Assembly (NCBI RefSeq): GCF_000633395.1
Contig: NZ_AYMU01000007.1
Location: forward strand, 1 to 64,000
Source of the DNA: Pseudomonas sp. PH1b
GTDB taxonomy: Bacteria; Pseudomonadota; Gammaproteobacteria; Pseudomonadales; Pseudomonadaceae
DNA length: 64,000 nucleotides
Direction: 5' to 3'
Made by a program: the position numbers and the translations under genes. Shown here in pieces: positions 18,066 through 27,454 of this stretch (the first letter of the stretch is position 1; each line of letters starts with the position of its first letter). The notes below the pieces were generated by a model that was given only the letters and a program-made list of their open reading frames with translations, was not told where the DNA came from and ran no database searches.

Positions 18066-18940
18066 ATGCTTGATGATATGGGGTTGTTCGTTGAAATAGT
18101 GCGTAGTGGGAGTCTAGCCAAAGCAGGGAAAAAGCTATCGATTCCAGCTAATACTTTGAGTAGACGGTTGGTCGGTTTGGAGAGAAAGCTTGGGATCGTT
18201 TTGATTATTAGATCGACGAAAACGTTGAAATGTACCGTCGATGGTCAGAGGCTTTTCGATAGCTGCAGTTCGCATATAGATGTAATTAATGACAAGATAA
18301 ATTCTTTGCAGGCATCATGTGGGAATGTTGCTGGAAAGGTAAAAATTCAGGTGCCATCGGGGTTTTTTAATTGTTGCGCGAGAGAATTTTTGGGGGGTTA
18401 TTAGTTAATTATAAAGGTCTTGAAGTCGAAGTGGTTGTTTCAGATGTAGAATCCGAACTTATAGAGGAGGGAATCGATTTGATGTTTTTTTGGGGGCGGC
18501 CGAGAACGGGAAGTTACGTTGTAAGAAAGGTCTGCTCTTCTATGCTTGGTTTGTTTGCAAGTGCTTCATATCTTGAGCGAAATGGAGTGCCGAAGGTTAT
18601 TGATGACTTAAAAGAGTATTGTTGCTTCTGGGGGGGGGGGCAGGCCGAATTAAAACTCCGAGATGGATCTGGTGTGAAGGCTATTTCGCTACGTAATAGG
18701 TTAAAGAGTAAGTCTGTTCCAGCGCTAATTAATATTGCAGATCACGGCATGGGTATTTTGCTTGCTAATACACTATACATGGCAAATAGCTCCAGTCTCA
18801 TGCGTGTATTACCAGATTTTCATGCGGAGGGAGAGGGATTATATGTGGTTTATTCTAATCCTCACGCCCTCTCTGCTTCTGCTAGGGTTGTATTGGATTA
18901 TGCGCTTATGATAAGTATGAGGTTGCTAGAGAGTGGCTAG
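18066..18940 (+). pseudogene. LysR-family transcriptional regulator, frameshifted in a G run
   Basis: Residues 1-60 form a winged helix-turn-helix of LysR type (FVEIVRSGSLAKAGKKL then TLSRRLVGLERKLG). The frame then stops at 18404 just after CAREFLGGY. The remainder (LLVNYKGLEVEVVVSDVESE to LLESG) continues in another frame as the effector domain. Adding one G to the G6 run at 18392-18397 fuses both parts in the normal order (REFLGG-LLVNYKG), giving about 290 aa, the usual LysR length. Codon use is AT-rich. A G11 tract at 18630-18640 lies inside the effector part and keeps the frame as written. The gene may be dead, switchable, or misread in assembly. Confidence 0.82.
18630..18640 (+). repeat. 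G11 mononucleotide tract inside the LysR gene
   Basis: Eleven consecutive G, encoding W-G-G-G within CCFWGGGQAEL. Tracts of this length slip readily during replication and are also read poorly by several sequencing methods. As written it is in frame with the C-terminal part of the regulator. Confidence 0.9.
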
Positions 18941-19173
18941 TTAATGAGGTGTTGATGTGGTGCAATGATTGTGCGTCTGTTGTGCTGTTACTAGAAGAAA
19001 AACATTATGGTGCAGCTTGGTTAGTCATGAGCGGTAGTTGTATTACGGAGTGTGCGGTTGCTTTGGTTTTTACGTGTCGATAGTTAGTTTTGCCTGGGGC
19101 TGTTTTTTGCTTTGAGGTTTGTTTGGTATCTGATGTAATTTTTGAGAGGTATGGTTTTGGTTTCTGGAGGCTA

Positions 19174-20915
19174 ATGATGAATGAGGAGTTGGAGGGGGCT
19201 TTGGTAACTAGCGCGCAAGGGTTAATGTTGACTGCGCTGATTAATGAAAAATTTGGTAGCGTGTCTGGTGCGGTCATGATTATAAATCATGATGGGATAG
19301 TGCATGCTGTTAACCCTGCCGCTGAGCAAGTATTTGGTAGGACGGCTATTCAGTTAATAGGTTCTAATTTTTGTTCGCTATTGGTAGATGTGCAGCCTGC
19401 CAATGATGAAGGGTTTAAGCTGGTTTCGTCATCTGGAGATGTGTCTTTCCCTTCGAGATTTCTTGAGTTGCCCACTGCCATGAAGTCTGGTGAGATTGTT
19501 TCCCTTGGTTGTAGTTTGGGGAGATTAAGTGTTAATGGTGGAGAAGTAAATGTTGGTATATTTCATGCGGGGGACCGTAGGAAGGTTTTAGATCAGGTGA
19601 CTTATCTGGCAACTCATGACAGTCTTACTGGCTTCCTGAATCGTAATTATCTTAAAGAAAACCTCAGTAGGCATATGCTTGATTGTGATTATAAGAGTTT
19701 TCAGTTTGCTTTGTTTTATATAGATCTTGATAATTTTAAGTATATAAATGACAGGTATGGGCATCAAGTGGGTGATGGGTTGCTGAGGGGGTCTCTAATC
19801 GTCTGAGGAAGTATTTGGGGACTTCTGATTTGGTGTTTCGATTAGGTGGAGATGAGTTTCTTATAGCATCAATAGCTCGTAGGGATCGAAATGCTCCGAG
19901 GCGATTTGCGCAAGGAATACTCAATTTATTGAAAAGTCCCCTTGAATTAAATCAAATTGATTTTGTAGTTCGTGCGAGCATTGGAATAAGCTTATGTCTT
20001 GAACCTGGCCTTGATGTCGAGCAACTGGTAAATGATGCAGATCTTGCAATGTATCAGGCTAAAGCTAATGGTGGTAATTGCATCAGGGTTTATAGGTTGT
20101 CAATGCGAGAGCAGCTAGATTTTGTTACTAAAACTGTTCATCGTCTTCGGAAGTCGATTGAATTGAAACAGCTTGAGTTACATTATCAGCTTCAATTTGA
20201 ACTATGCCCACCTTATCGCCCCTCTGGATTAGAGGCTTTGCTAAGGTGGCGTGATCATGAAAATAATTACATCGCTCCGGAAATTTTTATTCCCCTGGCT
20301 GAAGAGCACGGATTGATGCCTGAAATAAATAAATGGGTGCTTAGTAGGGCGTGCGAGGATAATAAGGTATTGATTTCTGAAGGTTTGCTTGATGTTGCTG
20401 TGGCAGTCAATATCTGCGGTCGTTTTTTTGCACAGGATGATTTTGTTGCGCTGGTATCCACTACACTCTCAAGAGTTGCTCTTCCTGTAAGCCGTCTGGA
20501 AGTCGAGGTTACGGAAACTATTGCAATTCATGATGTTTCTCGGGCTGTCGATACTATTATCGCTCTGCATGATATAGGAGTGGAAGTCGCTATAGATGAT
20601 TTTGGAGCAGGCTATTTTTCTTTGAAGTTGCTGAAAAGTTTGCCTGTGGATCGATTAAAAATTGATAAATTATTTATTAGCGATTTTCCTAATAATGCAT
20701 TTGATAAGGCAGTGGTTCAGGCTGTCCTTAATATTGCAAAAAGCGTAGGTGTTCAGGTTGTAGCTGAAGGTGTTGAAACGCTTGAGCAGGCTAATGCTTT
20801 GCGTGAGCAAGGATGTCAGTTTGGCCAGGGCTATTGGTATTCTAAACCATTGTCAATTGACGATTTGAAGGAGGCGCTAAAAAATAATCATATATTTGGA
20901 CAGCGCTGTTTGTAG
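19174..20915 (+). pseudogene. PAS-GGDEF-EAL protein, frameshifted in a G run
   Basis: The first frame (ATG 19174, with TGGAGG) holds a PAS-like sensor (SGAVMIINHDGIVHAVNPAA) and the start of GGDEF (THDSLTGFLNRN, YIDLDNFKYINDRYGHQVGD), and stops at 19806. The second holds the active loop RLGGDEF and a complete EAL domain: EALLRW, VEVTET, DDFGAGYFS, IDKLF, AEGVET, GQGYWYSKPL. One G added to the G5 run at 19787-19791 joins them as GLLRGVSNRLRKYLGTSDLV, giving about 580 aa. There is no RxxD inhibition site (GTSD instead). If in frame, it could make or break c-di-GMP; the EAL residues all look intact. AT-rich like its neighbours. Confidence 0.85.
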
Positions 20916-21049
20916 TGGTTTATGTGGTTCTATATAGTTGTTGTATGTTTTTGGTATGAATACTGAAGGGGTGGCCATATCGAATGATTATCCTCTAGAT
21001 GAATCACCCCGGGTTTCGTGGAGGCCTCAACTCTTGAGAAGATGAGGCC

Positions 21050-21373
21050 ATGAGAAAGACTACGACCTATTCCCCTGAAGTCCGTGAACGTGCCGTGCGC
21101 ATGGTTCAGGAGCACCTGAACGACTATCCGTCCGAGTGGGCGGCCATTGAGGCCATAGCGCCGAAGATTGGCTGTGCTGCGCAAACCCTGCACGGCTGGA
21201 TTCGTCGCCAGCAGACCGATGCCGGTCAGCGTCCTGGGCCGACCACCGATGAGCGCGATCGTCTCAAGGCCCTGGAGCGAGAGAATCGCGAGTTGCGCAA
21301 AGCTAACGAGATTCTGCGTCTAGCCAGTGCATATTTTGCCCAGGCGGAGCTCGACCGCCGCACCAAGTCCTAA
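21050..21373 (+). CDS. IS3-family OrfA (transposase helix-turn-helix subunit)
   Basis: 107 aa. N-terminal HTH_Tnp_1 domain ([36 protein letters not shown]) that binds the IS ends, then a leucine-zipper region ([20 protein letters not shown]). Full length for the family. OrfB begins in the -1 frame close to its stop, the usual arrangement for making the OrfAB fusion by programmed frameshifting, though an A6G slippery site is not evident. Confidence 0.92.
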   Translation: MRKTTTYSPEVRERAVRMVQEHLNDYPSEWAAIEAIAPKIGCAAQTLHGWIRRQQTDAGQRPGPTTDERDRLKALERENRELRKANEILRLASAYFAQAELDRRTKS

Positions 21374-22271
21374 GGGCATTTGTCGATCTGCATCGTGACC
21401 GTCTTGGGGTCGAGTCGATCTGCCGTGTCTTACAGATCGCCCCGTCCGGTTACCGTCGGCATGCGGCACAGCAGCGCAACCCGGCACTGCGATGCTGCCG
21501 TGCTCGGCGCGATCACGCATTGATCCTGGAAATCCAGCGCGTATGGGACACCAACATGCAGTGCTATGGCGCGATGAAAGTCTGGAAGCAGCTTCGGCGA
21601 GAAGTCATCGAGGCAGCCAGGTGCACGGGTGAGCGATTGATACGCCAGGCTGGGTTAAAGGGCATAAGGCGCGGTCAGGTTGTGTGCACAACAGTGGCCG
21701 GGGACAAGGCGCTGTGCTCGCTGGATCGCGTGCAGCGCCAGTTCCATGCCGACCGCCCAAATCAGCTGTGGGTGGCGGACTCCACGTACGTATCGACCTG
21801 GCAGGGCTGGTTGTATGTGGCGTTTGTGATTGACGTGTTTGCGCGGCGGATCGTCGGTTGGCGAGTCAGCACCAGCATGAAGACCGACTTCGTACTGGAC
21901 GCCTTGGAGCAGGCACTGTATGCCCGTCAGCCGCATCGCATGGGTGGTCTGATTCATCGCAGCGACGGGGTAGCCAGTACGTATCAATCCGCTACACCGA
22001 GCGGCTGGCAGAGGCCGGTATCGAGCCCTCGGTGGGTAGCAAGGGCGACAGCTATGACAACGCCTTGGCTGAAACCATCAACGGGCTGTACAAAGCCGAG
22101 CTGATTTACCGACAGTCATGGAAGAGCCGCGAGGCTGTTGAAATGGCGACTTTGAAATGGGTGCACTGGTACAACCACCAGCGCCTGCTGAGCTCAATCG
22201 GGTATATCCCACCTGCGGAGGCTGAGGCAAACTTCTACCAGCAACAAACAGATCAGGCCGTTGCGGCCTGA
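21371..22271 (+). pseudogene. IS3-family OrfB transposase, one-base frameshift in the DDE core
   Basis: The first part reads from FVDLHRDRLGVESICRVLQI through the first catalytic block LWVADSTYVSTWQGW, to GLIHRSDG at about 21970. It then loses frame. The rest (GSQYVSIRYTERLAEAGIEP, then DSYDNALAETINGLYKAELI and WVHWYNHQRLLSSIGYIPP) continues in another frame to 22271. One extra base at the G4 run 21967-21970 restores the HRSD-x-GSQY block. D, D and E are all encoded but on separate frames, so the transposase is inactive as written. Confidence 0.88.
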
Positions 22272-22431
22272 CTTAAATGAAATGGCCTCCACAAAACCCA
22301 GGGCGATTCACCTTGACTATCGACTAGGAGTGGCACAAACAATGGGCTGAGATGGTGCAATGCAGATATCCGACTGGGAGTCGCTTTTAATCGCAGGACG
22401 TGAGTTGTGACTTTGATACAGGCTGTTTGCC

Positions 22432-23652
22432 ATGTTGAAACTTATAAAAACGACTGACCTTTGCGTTGGCATGTATATAAAGGAGCTTTGCGGTTCCTGG
22501 TTGAATCATCCTTTTTTGAGAGGGCGGTTCCTACTCAGTAATGAGCAGGATCTGAAGCAGATCCTGAACTCTTCGGTTTCTCAGGTCTGGATAGATATCA
22601 GCAAAGGGCTCGATGTACCTCCTGACGCGGTAAGCCTGTCGCCCGAGGAGGCGGGAAAGCAGGCGGATGTGCGTCTGGAAGGCATCACCGAGAAAACCAC
22701 AGTCATCCGTTCAAGCATGGAGGATGAACTGGTTGCGGCGTTGCGCATCTGCGAACGGTCGAAGTCGGCCGTGGTGGAGATGTTCAGCCATGTCCGGATG
22801 GGCGCAGTTATCAAGCTCGACGGGGTCGATATCCTGGTCGACGAAATTGCCAGGTCTATTCACCGGCATCCAAATGCCCTGATTAGCCTGGCCCGGCTGA
22901 AGACGGCGGACGAATACACCTACCTTCACTCCGTGGCAGTGTCCGCGCTGATGATCGCCCTCGCGCGCCAGCTTGGACTTTCCGAGGATTTGGTGCATGA
23001 GGCAGGTATTGCTGGCCTGCTGCATGACATCGGCAAAGCTGTGGTACCGGATGCTATTCTCAACAAGCCTAGCCGGCTCGACGACGCCGAGTTCGAGTTG
23101 ATCCGCCGGCATCCGCAGGCCGGCGTCGAAATTCTTATGTCCAGTCATCACGTCAGTGCATTGGCCCTGGATGTCTGCTTGCACCACCATGAGAAGGACG
23201 ACGGCTCAGGTTATCCCTTCGGGCTGTTGGGCGAACAGATTAGCCTTTTTGCACGCATGGGGGCGGTCTGTGATGTCTACGATGCGATCACCTCGGACCG
23301 CCCCTATAAGAAGGGATGGGGACCTTCCGAATCGATTCACAAGATGGCCGAGTGGCAGGGGCACTTTGATGAGAGCATCTTCAAGGCCTTTGTCCGCACT
23401 GTGGGTATCTACCCCGTCGGCTCCCTGGTGCGCCTTGAAAGCGGTGCCCTGGGGGTGGTAATCGAGCAGCATGAGCGCTCGCTGCTGATGCCCAAGGTCA
23501 AGGTGTTCTTCATGGCCAAGGGGCGTACACCCATCCTACCCAAAGTCATTGATCTCGCCAAATCGACCTGTACGGACCGCATCGTCGGACGCGAGTCTCC
23601 TGAGGCTTGGGGCTTTCGCAATGTCGAGGAATTTTGGAAATGCTTTCTCTAG
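22432..23652 (+). CDS. DUF3391-HD-GYP phosphodiesterase
   Basis: 406 aa, no TM helix. The N-terminal about 130 residues match DUF3391 (VGMYIKELCGSWLNHPFLRG, QVWIDISKGLDV). HD-GYP about 150-340 has HSVAVSALM, LLHDIGKAVVPDAILNKPSR and HHHEKDDGSGYPFGL. This is the layout of P. aeruginosa PA4108 and PA2572; PA4108 hydrolyses c-di-GMP. All metal ligands appear present, so activity is inferred. It stands alone after the IS3 element with no strong ribosome site at the chosen ATG. It adds a second c-di-GMP degrading enzyme to the cluster, with GC-richer codons than the preceding 8 kb. Confidence 0.88.
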   Translation: MLKLIKTTDLCVGMYIKELCGSWLNHPFLRGRFLLSNEQDLKQILNSSVSQVWIDISKGLDVPPDAVSLSPEEAGKQADVRLEGITEKTTVIRSSMEDELVAALRICERSKSAVVEMFSHVRMGAVIKLDGVDILVDEIARSIHRHPNALISLARLKTADEYTYLHSVAVSALMIALARQLGLSEDLVHEAGIAGLLHDIGKAVVPDAILNKPSRLDDAEFELIRRHPQAGVEILMSSHHVSALALDVCLHHHEKDDGSGYPFGLLGEQISLFARMGAVCDVYDAITSDRPYKKGWGPSESIHKMAEWQGHFDESIFKAFVRTVGIYPVGSLVRLESGALGVVIEQHERSLLMPKVKVFFMAKGRTPILPKVIDLAKSTCTDRIVGRESPEAWGFRNVEEFWKCFL

Positions 23653-23791
23653 AGGCTAACAATAGACTCACACCGAAGCATCAACTGCCACTCGTTGTTC
23701 ATACGGAGTTCTTTATTAGTCGGCCTTTATTAGGAAAAAGCTATTTATCCATACATCGGACGTAAAACGTCGGCTTCGCAAGAGGCGACAC

Positions 23792-24133
23792 TCAGTCCAC
23801 TTGCTGACTTGCTTCTTTGGATAGACTTTTGGGCTCGATGTTCAGCAGGGGGGAAAATAGGTCTGTGATTATGGTTGCTAGTTTAATTGCTACATGCTCT
23901 TCGAGGTTTTTAGCCGTTCCGATCGAGCAGCCTTTGCGATAGATATTCTTGGTTGGTATCTCTAGGGCAGCTAAAGCACCGTCAATGAAACCGTCTATAA
24001 AGCTGTCGAGACGCTCACATTGAATGCGTAGAGCAAGTATGTATGGCGCATTCTGGTAGTCCCAGCGCACTTCAAAGAACGTCCCCTTCTTGATGATCAG
24101 TATTTCCTCAGTTTGCTCTATATGAGTCTGCAT
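23792..24133 (-). CDS. Hypothetical protein, about 113 aa
   Basis: Not recognised. The ATG at 24133 (MQTHIEQ) has GGAG seven bases upstream and is preferred over the upstream ATGs at 24139 and 24169. The product is soluble and mixed alpha/beta in character: EEILIIKKGTFFEVRWDYQN, then ALRIQCERLDSFIDGFIDGA, then HVAIKLATIITDLFSPLL. It stands alone. The good ribosome site and clean coding pattern support a real gene. Confidence 0.55.
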   Translation of the reverse strand: MQTHIEQTEEILIIKKGTFFEVRWDYQNAPYILALRIQCERLDSFIDGFIDGALAALEIPTKNIYRKGCSIGTAKNLEEHVAIKLATIITDLFSPLLNIEPKSLSKEASQQVD

Positions 24134-24420
24134 TTTCATGCTCCATAACGATGCTTTTTCTCTCTGCATATCTTAAAAACGCAAGTGTTTTTAGAGGTGC
24201 CCAGACTCAAAAGGTAACTATACACACAGCTCATGTAATCTGTGTATTGGCTATTGTGTGGTCATTCAAGGTCTTTTGTCTTACCTCTTAATGTTGCAGG
24301 TTGTGAAAATCACTTCCAGGGCTCGCCGATCAAATTACTTATGGCTCGCCGCCTTCGGTGGCTTAGCTGTCCAGCATTTGGATCCAGCCGACAGCAGTTC
24401 TTCTACCCTCGGTGAAGTGA

Positions 24421-24724
24421 TCATACGTTGTCGTTAGCGGATAGGGCGACCTTGATCTTTGCCGGTAACACGGAGTTGCCGATGTATCGGGGGGCAGAGA
24501 TCAGCAGGGCTTGCGGCCTCTGCGCATCGGTGAACCAATCGCGCCGGAACAATTCACGCCGTTTGTTCTCTGTTGCTACGTCGTCTAAGGCTTGGTCCCG
24601 GGCGCTGATATCTTACTGAAGCGCAGTTACTTGCTGCTAAAGTTGGGGTTCTGTGGGGGTGGGGATACCTTGCCGGGCCATGCCTTGGTGGTAGAGTGAG
24701 GTAATCACCGCGGCATGTTTGAAG
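24421..24724 (-). pseudogene. Decayed unrecognised gene with two in-frame stops
   Basis: A continuous minus-strand frame reads SFKHAAVITSLYHQGMARQG, IPTPTEPQL, TAG, QQVTALQ, TAA, DISARDQALDDVATENKRRE, LFRRDWFTDAQRPQALLISA, PRYIGNSVLPAKIKVALSAN, DNV and stop. The coding character is strong but the family is not recognised. A 29-codon frame starts in an ATGA overlap with the final stop (MITSPRVEELLSAG, ending about 24333), hinting at an old gene pair. It sits next to the phage relic. Confidence 0.45.
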
Positions 24725-24737
24725 GATAAATAGTGGC

Positions 24738-25113
24738 AAGCGCGCTGGAATGCCCGCGACGCCGGTGATAAGCAAGCTTGGGGTCTGGCGGAAACCGAAG
24801 AACGATAAAAGAAGCAGGCCTACCAACAATTTATCAACAAGGCGGTGCAGGATGAACAACGCAGGAATGATGAAGCTGTTGCTGATGGTTCCGCTGCTTA
24901 TTATGATCGCGGCGTGCGGAACCAGGCAGACCGAACCGCAAGCCGGACCACAAGTCAGGTCGGCGGCAATTCCTGTACTGCCGCTGCAAGCTCGGCAGCT
25001 TCCCGCGCCGTCTTGGTGCTTGCCGACGTGTTCAAACGCACTGATCAACGCGGTGTCCGGGGGGGACGTGCGAGCAGGCCTATGATGGTCTGAGAACGTC
25101 AGTTGGACGCTGA
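24738..25113 (+). pseudogene. Phage lysis Rz-like (DUF2514) relic
   Basis: Pieces in order: ARDAGDKQAWGLAETEER, a TAA, KKQAYQQFINKAVQDEQRRN, DEAVADGSAAYYDRGVRNQA, the variable Ala-rich part, VLVLADVFKRTDQR, and after a frame change CEQAYDGLRTSVGR and a stop. This is the order of DUF2514 spanin-like proteins of Pseudomonas prophages (Glu/Arg-rich coiled coil, late C-E-x-A-Y-D-x-L-R). The frame change lies at the G7 run 25059-25065 and is mended by one G. No other phage gene is intact nearby, so only a relic of a lysis cassette remains. Confidence 0.6.
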
Positions 25114-25196
25114 GCTCATGCTTATTTGATGGCTTCTTATCTCGTCGAGAATTGCTATACCTAAAGCGGTGATCGGTAGTTGATGAGGTCGAGGTC

Positions 25197-25415
25197 ATGA
25201 AAAATACAGCATTGATTGAATGGCAGTATCTGCTAGCTGTGCTTGATAGCGCCGATGAATGTATCGACGACAGATACTGTCACCTAATCTCCACTGCTAA
25301 TGAAATGTTACGACTGGGGCTAGTTGACCGCAAGGAGTGGCATAGCCAGATTCAAAAGGCGGGAGATTGGATGGTGGCTGCTATTGAGCGAGAGCAAGCG
25401 CTGAGTGGAAAATAA
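25197..25415 (+). CDS. Hypothetical protein, 72 aa
   Basis: Not recognised. The ATG has GAGGTCGAGGTC just upstream. The product is small, soluble and helical: LIEWQYLLAVLDSADECID, LISTANEMLRLGLVDRKEWH, then KAGDWMVAAIEREQALSGK. The clean frame, the ribosome site and the hairpin directly after the stop suggest a real transcription unit. No function can be inferred. Confidence 0.55.
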   Translation: MKNTALIEWQYLLAVLDSADECIDDRYCHLISTANEMLRLGLVDRKEWHSQIQKAGDWMVAAIEREQALSGK

Positions 25416-25436
25416 AAAAGCCCGCCGAAGCGGGCT
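25413..25436 (-). terminator. Intrinsic terminator, oriented to the minus strand
   Basis: AGCCCGC-CGAA-GCGGGCT (25419-25436) is preceded on the plus strand by AATAAAAAA. Read on the minus strand this is a GC stem followed by TTTTTTATT, the classical form. For the plus-strand gene ending at 25415 there is no T run. It may act weakly in both directions. Confidence 0.65.
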
Positions 25437-25515
25437 GATGCCGGATTAGGGAGTGGTAATGGTCCGACTCAGTGAGTGTAGCCCAGGCCACTGCTTAAGC
25501 AATAATTGAAGAAGT

Positions 25516-25549
25516 GAGAAGCCTTGTGCAGTACTGGGCTTCTCTTTTC
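25516..25549 (+). terminator. Intrinsic terminator
   Basis: Perfect 8-bp stem GAGAAGCC (25516-25523) / GGCTTCTC (25537-25544) followed by TTTTC. It would end plus-strand transcription coming from the 72-aa gene. Confidence 0.6.
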
Positions 25550-25718
25550 ACTAGTGCCATTCTATCGCCGCCCCCTCTACTTCAGTGCCAGACTTGACCC
25601 TGTTCAGAGATCGGACGCATAGGCTATTGCCTCCTATTTCTGCTGTTTTGTTTAGGGCAAGGTTCAGAGCTTCGTTAGTAGACCTACCTTAAACCTTAAA
25701 TATCTCAATTAAATCATA

Positions 25719-25930
25719 TGGTCTGTCCCGGGACCGGTGGATATATAGTTAAGAGTTACACACTCCGTTCGTATTCCACCTTTTCAAAGCCCAGGTCATT
25801 CAAGAGTGCGTCCAGCCCGTCGTTTCCATCGCCAGCGTGGCCATTAGCCATAGTCTCAACGCCAGCCTCGTCCTCCAGTGGATTCGGTCGTAATCGTAGA
25901 AGAGCGCGGCGAACTTAGCCACTCTCGGAA
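25719..25930 (-). mobile_element. IS3-family right-end remnant (copy 3 of 3)
   Basis: The plus strand begins TGGTCTGTCCCGGGACCGG at 25719. The minus strand ends with NDLGFEKVEYERSV and a stop, the degenerate counterpart of the SPVEFERRY tail in copy 1. Upstream residues are scrambled by frame changes (ALFYDYDRIHW). This is the most decayed of the three copies. Confidence 0.7.
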
Positions 25931-25952
25931 TGCCAGGAATCTTTGGTGAGTC

Positions 25953-27004
25953 TCATTCGACGGCCATAAAGTTGAACGGCTTTTCAGTAACGAATTGGCT
26001 CGAGGCCTCCCCGGTAAGGATACGGTTCATGTCCACCCCAAGGTCGAGTTTGCGGACATGCGCACCTTCAGAAAAGTCAAGTTTTTTCAAGTTCACCCAG
26101 AAAACGTTGGGTGAAGTTGCCGATTCGCCATAGAAGAGCATGCTTTTCTGATCAGCCACCACGCGCCAACGGGTTGTGGAAAGGTTCGGTGCTTCAGGAA
26201 TGCTTACGCCATAGGGTACCGAAGCGTTGCGGATCACACTGAAAACAGCGGCGGCGATTCGCGGGTCGTCGCTTTGGGTTACCGCGTTGATGTAAAAGCC
26301 CGCGCGTACGAAGCAGTCTTCGGAGCGGCCACTGCCAGGTAGGAAGTTGAGTGGGTCGACCGCGCTCCAGTATGTCTGGTTGACGAGTTGGCTGCCATAG
26401 GGGGGGCGTTCGTCACCACTTGAAACTTGCGGTCATGATGAATGCTCAGCTTTTCGCCGATCCACTCCAGTACAGCACTGTCGCCAGAGGCGTCGGAGAG
26501 CGTCAAATGCAACGGTGCGAGGCTGCCGGGTCGGCCAGGTACTTCACCGCTTGCCACCTGCACGGGATGGCTGCGCGTATAATCAACCGCCTCTGATACC
26601 GTCGCGAATTGATCAAGATAGAGCTGTGCCCACACCGAGAGCGACATGCGAGGCGTCTTCCCGTCGTCCTTGGGAAACTCTGTGGCGTTGAGCCAAAGCA
26701 GGCTGGAGTTTAGGCCGGCCTCGTTCATGGCGTCCACCGTCGAAATGTCATAGCCAGACACGGCCAAGCTGCCGAACTTCGATGTCCATTCAATTGAGCG
26801 CGAGCCGGAGGCTCCACTGCGCTTCATCCCGCGAGGGAAGACCCAGAAGTTGCTAACCATGGCGTCCTTGAAGTCCATATTGCGGCCGGTAATATTCATG
26901 CCGTCAGGGCCATGATAAACAGCCCTTGCACAGGCTTGGACTTCGGCGCTCACCAGGACTGCGGTTGCAGTTAAGGTGGCGAGCGTGAGTGCGAATTTAT
27001 ACAT
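25953..27004 (-). pseudogene. Penicillin V acylase / choloylglycine hydrolase-like gene, frameshifted
   Basis: The N-terminal part has a signal peptide ending VQA, directly followed by the candidate N-terminal nucleophile Cys in CARAVYHGPDGMNITGRNMD. This is the Ntn-hydrolase arrangement of linear amide hydrolases exported and matured in the periplasm. Downstream, SLAVSGYDISTVDAMNEAGL and VTNAPP fit the family. The frame is then lost; the last 94 residues (from IRNASVPYGVS to EKPFNFMAVE) follow in another frame. One extra base in the C7/G7 run at 26400-26406 links VVTNAPPYGSQL to the rest. With repair it would be about 350 aa, the usual length. Such enzymes hydrolyse penicillin V or acyl-homoserine lactones; the substrate here is unknown. 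Confidence 0.82.
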
Positions 27005-27048
27005 AGTGAATACCAATCCTTGTGACGGCTGGGCGAAGCCTTCACTGA

Positions 27049-27454
27049 TCAAAAACGATAGGTCATTCCGAGCGCTGGGCCGCTGAAGCGCGTGTCGTAT
27101 ACGTGGCCGTTGTAATCGTAATTAACGTCGAGCAATTTATAGCCTACGGAGGTAGAAAGGCTATCTCTGAAAGCATAATTAAAGGTTACCAGAGTCGACC
27201 ATGTGAAGTCGGATACTGCGCCAAACCCACCGATGTCGGCCTGCGCTTGAACGGAGAGCTTTTGCGTAATGGGAAGGAATGCACGCAGGCCGACCAGCGG
27301 GTCGACCCAGCTGAAGTTTTCGTGGTAACTGGCAGACTTGCAGGCCGCCAAGGCTCCCAGTAACTATCACCCTGTTAGATATGTGCCAAACGCGGGCGCC
27401 GACCAACGCATCGAGGCTGAACCCTGGTGCATCTATGACCCTATAGCCGTACAT
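27049..27454 (-). pseudogene. Outer-membrane beta-barrel protein, truncated and frameshifted
   Basis: The minus strand first reads YRVIDAPGFSLDALVGARVW then changes frame near 27350 and continues KSASYHENFSWVDPLVGLRA through alternating beta strands (KLSVQAQADIGGFG, STSVGYKLLDVNYDYNG) to the terminal aromatic ALGMTYRF, the barrel-assembly signal. The signal peptide and first strands are absent. One base too many at GGGAGCC explains the frame change. It lies 45 bases before the Ntn-hydrolase gene, and both were probably one operon. The left edge coincides with the 60-bp repeat at 27450. Confidence 0.72.

Larger units (their letters stand above)
21000..22310 (+). mobile_element. IS3-family insertion sequence with both ends
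   Basis: About 1.31 kb bounded by imperfect inverted repeats: TGAATCACCCCGGGTTTCG at the left (from 21000), and at the right end the reverse complement of TGAATCGCCCTGGGTTTTG, continuing as GTGGAGGCC on both. OrfA and OrfB lie inside. The three bases outside each end (AGA and CCT) do not match, so no 3-bp target duplication is visible; the element may have recombined after insertion. OrfB carries a frameshift, so it is probably not mobile on its own. Confidence 0.88.

Noticed and set aside
24333..24425. 29-codon minus-strand frame starting in an ATGA overlap
   Set aside because: Follows a decayed frame and has no recognisable content; mentioned only as context for that pseudogene.
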